A stretch of DNA of 8,110 nucleotides from an uncultured Collinsella sp. (GTDB lineage Bacteria > Actinomycetota > Coriobacteriia > Coriobacteriales > Coriobacteriaceae): contig UQWK01000069.1 in NCBI GenBank assembly GCA_900544725.1, positions 1 to 8,110 of the forward strand, read 5' to 3'. The translations under genes and the position numbers were made by a program. This document shows, piece by piece, positions 1 through 7,045 of the stretch. The notes beneath the pieces were generated by a model, which worked only from the letters and a program-made list of their open reading frames with translations, was not told the DNA's origin and did not search any database. Positions within the stretch are counted from its first letter, which is position 1, and each line of letters opens with the position of its first letter.

Positions 1-224
1 CTCGCCCCGGCCATGGCCTCGGGCGTGGGCCACTGGGCAAACAGCCGCGGCGTCACTTTGTTGACCTGCGCGTCGGTCGTCTGCGCCGAGAGCAGCACCG
101 CGATGAGCAGCCTAAAGGGATTCTCGTGGTCCAAAAAGCACTCGACCGGGCCATAGCGACGGTTGAGGCGCTCGCACACCTCGACGGCGCGCTCGCGTTT
201 AGCGGCATTGGTCTCGCGTGGCAT
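1..224 (-). CDS. nth: Endonuclease III (Nth), N-terminal part, cut by window edge
   Basis: Bifunctional DNA glycosylase/AP lyase that removes oxidised pyrimidines in base excision repair. Only the first 74 residues are in the window; the 3' end lies beyond base 1. Residues 36-57 (NPFRLLIAVLLSAQTTD, then VNK) match the first helices of the HhH-GPD fold and closely resemble E. coli Nth (SPFELLIAVLLSAQATD...VNK). The catalytic lysine and aspartate, the helix-hairpin-helix and the Fe-S cysteines would lie outside, so they cannot be checked. The start is the ATG at 222-224, preceded by AAGGAG (230-235) with 5 bases between. It lies 63 bases behind the ABC transporter with only a short hairpin (stem 270-274/281-285, no T-run), so co-transcription is likely. 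MutY is the main alternative, but the LLSAQTTDAQVNK segment is Nth-type rather than SEVMLQQTQV. Confidence 0.9.
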   Translation of the reverse strand, partial: MPRETNAAKRERAVEVCERLNRRYGPVECFLDHENPFRLLIAVLLSAQTTDAQVNKVTPRLFAQWPTPEAMAGA

Positions 225-287
225 AACGACTCCTTGGCTTTACGGCACAACAAACCTATGGGCACGATTGTCCCACGTCCGGGACGC

Positions 288-2090
<1,803 letters not shown>

Positions 2091-2095
2091 GGATT

Positions 2096-2122
2096 TCCTT
2101 TCGCGTCTGATAGGGCGAAAGG
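2096..2122 (-). promoter_or_regulatory. Hairpin that covers the ABC transporter ribosome-binding site
   Basis: An 8-base inverted repeat, CCTTTCGC at 2097-2104 and GCGAAAGG at 2115-2122, with a 10-base loop. In the mRNA the arm nearest the start codon contains most of the Shine-Dalgarno sequence AAAGGA (2096-2101), so folding would hide it. The pairing is seen directly; a regulatory role is inferred. Confidence 0.4.
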
Positions 2123-2165
2123 TCATTGTTGCACATTGGAGCGCGCTCTAGGCAAGCCCGATGTG

Positions 2166-2207
2166 AAAAGCGGTGAGGTGCCCGCGTTTGCGCTGGCGCC
2201 CCACCGC
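2166..2207 (-). terminator. Intrinsic terminator of rmuC
   Basis: On the minus strand a long hairpin begins 10 bases after the rmuC stop codon. GCGGTGGGG (2199-2207) pairs with CCTCACCGC (2170-2178) with one G·U. Further in come GCC/GGC and GCG/CGC steps, separated by single mismatches and closed by a CAAA loop. TTTT follows directly (2166-2169). The short T-run is the only weak point. Confidence 0.7.
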
Positions 2208-2217
2208 CTTGCTGCGG

Positions 2218-3573
2218 TTAGTCCTCGTCTTCTTGGTCTGCGAGCAGGCCGGCGGACGTGAGTCCCAAGATCTCGTCTGCCTGGTTGGCATCCTCCAGCG
2301 CGTCGATGTCCTTGAGCTTGCGCTCCATGACGTTGGTGCGCGTGGTGATAATGCCCTCGACCGTCTTGCCCGCGGTCTCGATCTGCTGCTGGGCGCGGCG
2401 CAGCGCCGCCTGATAGCGCGGCAGCTCAGCCTTGACGGCGGAAAGTACGCGCAGCACGTCATCGGTGCGTTTTTGCAGCCTAAACGTCTGATAGCTCATC
2501 TGCAGGCTGTTAAGGATGGCGGCCATGGTGCTGGGACCGGCAACGTTGACATGATAGTCGCGGCCCAGGGTCTCGATAAGCCCGGGGCGACTGACGACCT
2601 CGGCGTACAGACCCTCAAACGGCACGAACAGAATGCCAAAGTTGGTCGTCGCGGGCACGCTCAGGTACTTTTCGCAGATGTCCTTTGCCTCGCGCTTGAC
2701 CATCGTGTCGAGTGTCTTGCGCGCGGCCGCCACGGCCTCCGCATCGCCCGACTCCTGGGCGTCGAGCAGATGCTCGTATGCGTCACCCGGGAACTTGGAG
2801 TCGATCGGCAGCAGTACGGGGGCGCCCTCGTCCACCGGCAGTTTGACGGCAAATTCGACGCGCTCCGAGGCGCCAGGCTTGGTGGCGACGTTTTCCAGAT
2901 ACTGGTCGGGCGTGAGGATGTCCGCCAGGATCGCGCCCAGCTGCACCTCGCCCAAAATGCCGCGCGCCTTTACATTGCCCAGCACGCGTTTAAGGTCGCC
3001 CACGCCGGTGGCGATGGATTGCATGTCGCCCAGTCCCTTGTACACGGCCTCGAGCTGGTCGCTCACCTGCTTAAACGATGCGGACAGGCGATCGTTGAGC
3101 GTGCGGGAGAGCTTCTCGTCCACCGTCGCGCGCATCTGGTCGAGCTGCACGTTGTTGTCCTTGCGGATGGCACCCAGTTGGGCATCGACTGTCTCGCGCA
3201 CCTTGTCCAAGCGATGTTCGATGCCCTCGCGGTTGGCGCCGAGCTGCTGGGCCGTCTCGCGGCGCAGGTCGTCCATACGGTCGCCGGCCTGCGAGAACTC
3301 GCGCGCAATGGTCAGATAGCGCTGCTGCTCTACAGCGGCGTCGGTCGTCTGCTGCTGCGCGATGGCGTTTGCCGTGCGCCGAGTTTCGGCCAGCGCGACA
3401 TTGAGGGCATCGAGCGCATTGTTGGCCTGCTCCAGCGCCGCCAGCGCCTCCGCGCTGCTGTCACCACGTTCCCGCAACTCGGCACGAAGACTTTTAAGCT
3501 GCAGGGCGCAGACCACAGCAACCCCCACCGCCAGCAAAGCGATCACAACAAGTGCAACATCAACAGCAGACAT
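2218..3573 (-). CDS. rmuC: DNA recombination protein RmuC
   Basis: A 451-residue membrane-anchored RmuC, a family known to limit recombination at inverted repeats; its nuclease fold is assigned by family, not shown biochemically here. Residues 4-24 form an N-terminal transmembrane anchor. Residues 28-190 are heptad-rich coiled coil (for example ETVDAQLGAIRKDNNVQLDQ at 127-146). The conserved domain spans about 195-415, with family blocks VKARGILGEVQLGAIL (201-216), LLPIDSKFPGDAYEHLL (254-270), FGILFVPFEGLYAEVV (312-327) and GPSTMAAILNSLQM (346-359). The C-terminus is acidic. The start is the ATG at 3571-3573, preceded by GGCGGAG, which puts the anchor at the very N-terminus; a TTG 33 bases upstream is less likely. 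Length is normal. A TAAGAT at 3623-3628 could be a -10 box, but no good -35 is visible. Its relation to inverted-repeat stability is notable next to the repeats at 4378-5445. Confidence 0.95.
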   Translation of the reverse strand: MSAVDVALVVIALLAVGVAVVCALQLKSLRAELRERGDSSAEALAALEQANNALDALNVALAETRRTANAIAQQQTTDAAVEQQRYLTIAREFSQAGDRMDDLRRETAQQLGANREGIEHRLDKVRETVDAQLGAIRKDNNVQLDQMRATVDEKLSRTLNDRLSASFKQVSDQLEAVYKGLGDMQSIATGVGDLKRVLGNVKARGILGEVQLGAILADILTPDQYLENVATKPGASERVEFAVKLPVDEGAPVLLPIDSKFPGDAYEHLLDAQESGDAEAVAAARKTLDTMVKREAKDICEKYLSVPATTNFGILFVPFEGLYAEVVSRPGLIETLGRDYHVNVAGPSTMAAILNSLQMSYQTFRLQKRTDDVLRVLSAVKAELPRYQAALRRAQQQIETAGKTVEGIITTRTNVMERKLKDIDALEDANQADEILGLTSAGLLADQEDED

Positions 3574-3696
3574 AGACTCCGCCCAACAAACCCAATCGAA
3601 CACCAATCAAAAACCGCGATCAATCTTACCCCGCCACACGCACCGGGCGCTCGAAGGCATGCGAACAAATGGCTATTGCATCCATATCGAGAAACG

Positions 3697-4119
3697 CTAG
3701 CTCTCCCAGCCGGCGCGGATTGTGGTTACGACGTCGCCCAGGCGCTGACCCAGGGCTGACAGGTGTTGGAGCACTTCATTGGGCGAAGCACCGTTGAGAA
3801 TGCACGTGAGGGCATATGACACCAAGAAGATGGCTGCAAGCCCCAGTGGGATGAGCACGATCATTGCCAGCGTGCGCAAACGCTGACCCAAGCGGCGGCG
3901 ACGCGCGCGGCGCTTGTCAAACGAAAGCTCCTGCGCATACGAATCCTGCTGTACGGAATAGTTCTCTGGGGCCGCCTTACCCGCAGGCGAAACCACAGGC
4001 GCGGCATTTTGCGCAGAAGCCTGGGCAGCCGCCCCTTGCATTTGCATCTCCATAAGCCGCTGCTGCTGACGCAACATGCGCTCGGCTTGTTGCTGCGGGG
4101 TCTCAAGAAACAGGTCCAT
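3697..4119 (-). CDS. Small single-span membrane protein, function unknown
   Basis: A 140-residue protein that I do not recognise. The N-terminal 30 residues are glutamine- and methionine-rich and look helical (QQQAERMLRQQQRLMEMQMQ at 9-28). Residues 29-65 are an Ala/Pro/Gln linker. A strongly basic stretch, KRRARRRRLGQRLR (69-82), precedes one hydrophobic helix (83-108), followed by a 32-residue tail. By the positive-inside rule the N-terminal part would be cytoplasmic and the short tail outside. The start is the ATG at 4117-4119 because GAGGAGG lies 5 bases upstream; the frame stays open to about 4404, but that extension runs into the terminator repeat and is unlikely to be coding. No terminator is obvious before rmuC 123 bases downstream, so read-through into rmuC is possible. 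Confidence 0.75.
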   Translation of the reverse strand: MDLFLETPQQQAERMLRQQQRLMEMQMQGAAAQASAQNAAPVVSPAGKAAPENYSVQQDSYAQELSFDKRRARRRRLGQRLRTLAMIVLIPLGLAAIFLVSYALTCILNGASPNEVLQHLSALGQRLGDVVTTIRAGWES

Positions 4120-4215
4120 GCCGGCCTCCTCAATCGGAGCAATTGACGCTTGCGCCCAGCATCCCGCACCGCCACAACCGCGACAACGCAATCCGCAGCA
4201 ATAGCCACAAAGAAT

Positions 4216-4242
4216 CTTTTGGCCAAAAGCTGTCGAAAAGCT
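4216..4242. repeat. Palindrome plus 11-base direct repeat, copy A
   Basis: CTTTTGGCCAAAAG (4216-4229) is a perfect palindrome. Its right half begins a direct repeat on the plus strand: CCAAAAGCT (4223-4231) then CGAAAAGCT (4234-4242), an 11-base period, close to one helical turn. This arrangement suits a DNA-binding protein, but no regulator is identified. Confidence 0.45.
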
Positions 4243-4320
4243 CAACAACTCCCCTACCAGCACTTTCTCTGAGCTTTTTTCGATTACGATCTTTTGCCCT
4301 TCCCCCAACCCGCCAACTAA

Positions 4321-4340
4321 CCAAAAGCTGACCAAAAGCT
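4321..4340. repeat. 11-base direct repeat, copy B
   Basis: CCAAAAGCT at 4321-4329 and again at 4332-4340 on the plus strand, exactly 11 bases apart. This is the same motif and spacing as in copy A, about 98 bases away. Confidence 0.45.
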
Positions 4341-4372
4341 TGACGAAAATTGTGAAGACCGGGACCCCACAC

Positions 4373-4402
4373 AAAAACGTGCTGCCCCAAAAGGGGCGGC
4401 AC
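4373..4402 (-). terminator. Intrinsic terminator, repeat copy 1 (behind the four-helix gene)
   Basis: On the minus strand GTGCCGCCCC, loop TTTT, GGGGCAGCAC (stem 4393-4402 with 4379-4388, one C·A mismatch), then TTTTT (4373-4377). It ends the transcript of the 210-residue membrane protein. The flanks (CCCCACACAAAAACG on the plus strand) are shared with copy 2 at 5276-5306. Confidence 0.75.
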
Positions 4403-4437
4403 ACAAACCAATCTATTAGTCAAAGCTGTTGGCAAGC

Positions 4438-4535
4438 CCGCGCCGTCAGACCCGCTGCGTATGCCTTTGCCTCGCGCGACTCTGCGGAGCCGTGAGCGAG
4501 AGGGAAAGGGATACGCCGCGGGTCTGATGGCGCGG
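4438..4535. repeat. Long hairpin repeat with conserved core, copy 1
   Basis: Arms 4438-4468 and 4505-4535 pair at 28 of 31 positions plus one G·U, with a 36-base centre (4469-4504). The block 4464-4509 is 45/46 identical to 5378-5423 of copy 2. Outside that block the arm sequences of the two copies differ, yet each copy stays self-complementary. The repeat starts 15 bases after the stop codon of the 210-residue membrane protein. Confidence 0.85.
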
Positions 4536-4550
4536 AGCAGCGAAGGCAGG

Positions 4551-5183
4551 CTACATGCCCGCAAGGCCTCGAGCGGCGGTGGCGCACATAAACGCCAGGG
4601 CCAGAATCACGAGCGACCCGGCGATGTCGGCCAGCACGCCCGCAACACGGCGCTCAAACAACCAGCTCTCGAAGTGCGGAGCGACGTTGCGCCACACGCG
4701 CCACAGCAAGATGCCCATACCGATGACACCTGGAATATTGAGCAGCAAGATCTCGGAGCACAAAAGACCGATCAGGTTGCCGGCGACAAAACCAGCGTCG
4801 CCCTCGCAGTATTTGCGATAGACCATGTACAACATGTACGCCACAAACGGCTGCAGACACGCAGAGATAAACGTGACCACCATCGAGGGGTCCTGCGAAA
4901 AGACCTCAGTGAGCTTATCGACGCTCGCGGCATCCTTCGAAGCCAGGAACAAGCCGATGACCACCACAGGCACCACGCCCAAGATGACCTCGACCATAGT
5001 AAACAGCTTGGCAGTCAAATCCTCGCTAGCGGAGTTGAGATGCGGCGCCCACTCAGGATGAGCATGCGCCCCAGCCTTCTTCTCCTTATCGGCACGCGCA
5101 GCCTTACCGCTCTCATCAACCACGCGATGAGGATCAAGACGAGTCCCCGCCGCAGCAGCCCGAGCTCGAGACTTCTTACCCAT
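4551..5183 (-). CDS. Four-helix membrane protein, function unknown
   Basis: A 210-residue integral membrane protein that I do not recognise. The N-terminal 58 residues are charged and probably cytoplasmic (MGKKSRARAA, then a Lys/Asp/Glu-rich stretch to about 37, then HAHPEWAPHLN). Four hydrophobic segments lie near 63-82, 100-122, 131-160 and 184-203. Between the last two is an amphipathic Trp/Arg segment (WRVWRNVAPHFESWLFERR, 161-179). The start is the ATG at 5181-5183 with GGGGTG 7 bases upstream; an ATG five codons earlier has no ribosome-binding site. The most likely -10 box is TACACT (5230-5235), without a good -35. It lies between two copies of the same 3' element and so appears to be a single-gene transcript. 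No enzyme or transporter motif is visible. Confidence 0.78.
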   Translation of the reverse strand: MGKKSRARAAAAGTRLDPHRVVDESGKAARADKEKKAGAHAHPEWAPHLNSASEDLTAKLFTMVEVILGVVPVVVIGLFLASKDAASVDKLTEVFSQDPSMVVTFISACLQPFVAYMLYMVYRKYCEGDAGFVAGNLIGLLCSEILLLNIPGVIGMGILLWRVWRNVAPHFESWLFERRVAGVLADIAGSLVILALAFMCATAARGLAGM

Positions 5184-5275
5184 ACCAAAACACCCCATAT
5201 CAGGCAGCAAACAAACAAAAGCACTACCCAGTGTACCCCACCCATGAACGGCGCCGCCCCAACTGGCCCCCACAC

Positions 5276-5306
5276 AAAAACGTGCCGCCCCTTTTGGGGC
5301 GGCACG
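5276..5306 (-). terminator. Intrinsic terminator, repeat copy 2 (behind rubrerythrin)
   Basis: On the minus strand an 11-base perfect stem, CGTGCCGCCCC with GGGGCGGCACG, loop AAAA, followed by TTTTT (5276-5280). It ends the rubrerythrin transcript. Compared with copy 1 at 4373-4402, the flanks are the same but the loop is the reverse complement. Confidence 0.85.
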
Positions 5307-5355
5307 CAAACTTTAATATCAGCTTTTCTGTAGCGAGCACGCGGCGACCCAACGC

Positions 5356-5445
5356 CGGAGCGCGGGGGCGGGGAATACCTTTGCCTCGCGCGACCCTGCG
5401 GAGCCGTGAGCGAGAGGGAAAGGTATTCCCCGCCCCCGCGCTCCG
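5356..5445. repeat. Long hairpin repeat with conserved core, copy 2
   Basis: A perfect 27-base inverted repeat (5356-5382 with 5419-5445) around a 36-base centre (5383-5418) that can fold further through CTCGC/GCGAG (5385-5389 with 5410-5414). The outer arm is very GC-rich (GCGGGGGCGGGG). The centre and inner stem match copy 1. It starts 19 bases after the rubrerythrin stop codon. Confidence 0.9.
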
Positions 5446-5464
5446 CAGCAGCCAGCGCCAAGCG

Positions 5465-6004
5465 CTAGTAGTTCACCACCTGCTCCTCAAAGTACGCCTT
5501 CGGGTGGTTACAAACCGGGCACACCTCGGGCGCCTCGGCACCCACATGCAGATGCCCGCAGTTCAGGCACTTCCACACCTTTACGCCCTCGCGCTCAAAC
5601 ACCTCGCCCGACTCGATGCGCTCGACGAGCTTGTTGTAGCGCTCCTCGTGGGCCTTCTCGACGGCGGCGACACCACGGAACTTCGCGGCGATCTCGGCAA
5701 AGCCCTCCTCCTCGGCGGTCTTGGCAAACTCGTCGTACATCGTGGTCCACTCGTAGTTCTCGCCCGCGGCCGCATCGCGCAGGTTGTCCAGGGTGTCGGG
5801 AACGGCGCCGTCGTGCAGATACTTAAACCACAGCTTGGCGTGCTCGGACTCGTTGCCCGCGGTCTCGGCAAAGATATTCGAGATCTGAACGTAGCCGTCC
5901 TTCTTGGCCTTGGAGGAATAGTAGCGATACTTGGTGTGCGCCTGGGACTCACCGGCAAAAGCGGTCTCGAGGTTCTTCTTGGTTTGGGAGTTCTCAAAAT
6001 CCAT
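5465..6004 (-). CDS. rbr: Rubrerythrin (non-heme diiron peroxidase)
   Basis: A 179-residue rubrerythrin, which reduces hydrogen peroxide to water in the cytoplasm of anaerobes using electrons from rubredoxin/NADH systems. The N-terminal four-helix domain (1-138) carries a full diiron ligand set aligned to the Desulfovibrio enzyme: E19 (AGES), E52 and H55 (NESEH), E82 and E85 (GENYE), E116 and H119 (EKAH). The C-terminal rubredoxin domain (141-179) has C146-x2-C149 and C162-x2-C165. Length is normal. The start is the ATG at 6002-6004 with AAGGGA upstream; an ATG 7 codons earlier has no better site. It is 114 bases behind the MutY-like gene. An inverted repeat at 6078-6111 lies in the gap, and no convincing promoter is visible, so it may be partly co-transcribed with the regulator and glycosylase. 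Confidence 0.97.
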   Translation of the reverse strand: MDFENSQTKKNLETAFAGESQAHTKYRYYSSKAKKDGYVQISNIFAETAGNESEHAKLWFKYLHDGAVPDTLDNLRDAAAGENYEWTTMYDEFAKTAEEEGFAEIAAKFRGVAAVEKAHEERYNKLVERIESGEVFEREGVKVWKCLNCGHLHVGAEAPEVCPVCNHPKAYFEEQVVNY

Positions 6005-6077
6005 AGGTGTACTTCCCTTCAACACATGCCGCCCATAGGCTTTGAGCGGCCTTGTCTTTAGGATGCCCTCATGCGCA

Positions 6078-6111
6078 GAATCTAAACCTTACAATCCTGT
6101 TCTTCAGATTC
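6078..6111. repeat. Imperfect inverted repeat upstream of rubrerythrin
   Basis: GAATCTAAA (6078-6086) and TTCAGATTC (6103-6111) are inverted with 16 bases between and match at 8 of 9 positions. The repeat lies 74-107 bases before the rubrerythrin start, so it could be an operator or a weak hairpin after the upstream gene. No T-run follows, so a terminator is not supported. Confidence 0.3.
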
Positions 6112-6118
6112 GGGCGAG

Positions 6119-7024
6119 CTATACGCTCAGCCAACGGTCGCCCTCGGCGCGACAAAAGCCTTCGCGCTCAAGATCGGCCAAAATACCCGCAACCAGCTCA
6201 CGCTCGACCGGCTCTCGGCCGGCGGCTGCCTCCATCTCGTCAACGCCAGCAACGGCTTCATCGAGCGCAATGCCCGCCGGGTGCCCGTCGCGCGCTGCCA
6301 GCAGCATGCGCACAATGTGGGCGCGCTTTTGGCGACGCGAGCCCTCAAACTTGGACTGACGGCTATAGCCCGCAGAGCGCCTAGACGGATTGGGTAGCGT
6401 CTTTTTGAGATACGCGCCGTAATCCAGCAACGCGTAATACCACGCGCGCGGCGTGTCGGCATCGTCTTGAGGCACGGCAAAGGGTGCGACCTCGCCCGCC
6501 GCCGCACCGGGGGCAGCCGGACAAGCAGCTTGGATCAGCGGCACCAGTTCGCGATCGGGAACAGCCGGCACATCGGGAAAGAAGTGATGCAGAAAGACCG
6601 TGCGCACGTTGGTCTCCAGATACACACCCGGAAGATCGAACGCAAACGAGCGGATGCCCTGCGCCGTCGCCGGGCCAATACCGGGCAGCGCGACCAGGTC
6701 GCGCGTCTCATGCGGAAACACTCCGCCCCAGTCCTCCACGACGCTCTGTGCGGCCCTGTGAAGCGCCAGAGCGCGGCGATTGTAGCCCATCCCCTGCCAC
6801 GCATCCAAAACGTCCGATGGGGCGGCCTGAGCGAGTGCTTGGACGGTCGGAAAGCGGTCGAGCCACGCCGGCATGCGCGTCTCGACGCGCGGCACCTGCG
6901 TCTGCTGCAGCATGACCTCGGAGAGCCAGATGATATACGGGTCGCGTGTGCGGCGCCACGGAAGGTCGCGATAACGCAGGACCCCTTCCGATCGAATCAT
7001 CGAACGAAAGGGGTCCTGAATCAT
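6119..7024 (-). CDS. MutY-type HhH-GPD DNA glycosylase without Fe-S cluster
   Basis: A 301-residue adenine-glycosylase-like enzyme, expected to act on oxidatively damaged base pairs. RDLPWRRTRDPY (19-30) and SEVMLQQTQV (35-44) are MutY hallmarks; E36 corresponds to the catalytic glutamate. The helix-hairpin-helix is LPGIGPATA (113-121). The catalytic aspartate of MutY (LDGNV) is replaced by E137 (LETNV). After LDYGAYLK (200-207), where MutY and Nth have four cluster cysteines, there are none; the protein has only C168 and C291. Residues 168-192 are an Ala/Pro-rich insertion. There is no MutY NUDIX-like C-terminus; 250-301 looks like a small winged-helix-like end. Cluster-free relatives with the ETN motif are known to me from other bacteria. 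The start ATG (7022-7024) has AAGGAG 7 bases upstream. It is 21 bases behind the Rrf2 gene, a likely operon. Exact substrate is uncertain. Confidence 0.85.
   Translation of the reverse strand: MIQDPFRSMIRSEGVLRYRDLPWRRTRDPYIIWLSEVMLQQTQVPRVETRMPAWLDRFPTVQALAQAAPSDVLDAWQGMGYNRRALALHRAAQSVVEDWGGVFPHETRDLVALPGIGPATAQGIRSFAFDLPGVYLETNVRTVFLHHFFPDVPAVPDRELVPLIQAACPAAPGAAAGEVAPFAVPQDDADTPRAWYYALLDYGAYLKKTLPNPSRRSAGYSRQSKFEGSRRQKRAHIVRMLLAARDGHPAGIALDEAVAGVDEMEAAAGREPVERELVAGILADLEREGFCRAEGDRWLSV
6977..7018 (-). promoter_or_regulatory. Strong hairpin in the first codons of the MutY-like gene
   Basis: CAGGACCCCTT and AAGGGGTCCTG (7008-7018 with 6977-6987) form an 11-base perfect stem. It continues with a G·U pair, two pairs, one mismatch and four more pairs to a 4-base loop. 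It begins 3 bases after the start codon, where stable mRNA structure usually lowers translation. The codons involved encode a plausible N-terminus, so the hairpin lies inside the real gene. Confidence 0.5.
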
Positions 7025-7045
7025 AGCTATGCTCCTTATGCGGCG

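Larger units (their letters stand above)
4120..4372 (-). other. Long non-coding leader upstream of the 140-residue membrane protein
   Basis: About 250 bases with no supported gene. It holds two pairs of AGCTTTTGG-type repeats, each pair with an 11-base period (4223-4242 and 4321-4340), and a perfect 14-base palindrome, CTTTTGGCCAAAAG (4216-4229). A possible minus-strand promoter is TTGGCC (4219-4224) with TATTGC 17 bases downstream; it is weak. The frame of the downstream gene is open through this region, but with no ribosome-binding site or protein-like pattern. Confidence 0.4.

Noticed and set aside
270..285. Terminator between the ABC transporter and nth
   Set aside because: The stem is only 5 bases (GTCCC/GGGAC) with no T-run, so read-through into nth is more likely.
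2173..3759. Plus-strand open frame of 528 codons across rmuC
   Set aside because: It is antisense to RmuC, whose conserved blocks are all intact on the minus strand; no ribosome-binding site or domain was seen.
3697..4404. Longer version of the 140-residue protein starting near 4404
   Set aside because: The added 95 residues run through the terminator repeat and lack a ribosome-binding site; the ATG at 4117-4119 has a strong one.
4461..5333. Plus-strand open frame across the four-helix gene and both repeats
   Set aside because: It begins inside a repeat hairpin and ends beyond the terminator; the peptide is His/Gln/Arg-rich without protein-like pattern.
4373..5445. CRISPR array or transposon ends from the repeated blocks
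   Set aside because: Only two copies about 900 bases apart, each an inverted-repeat hairpin, no regular spacers, no cas genes, and no transposase between them.
5231..6061. Plus-strand open frame opposite rubrerythrin
   Set aside because: Antisense to a rubrerythrin with all metal ligands; the start lies in the terminator repeat.
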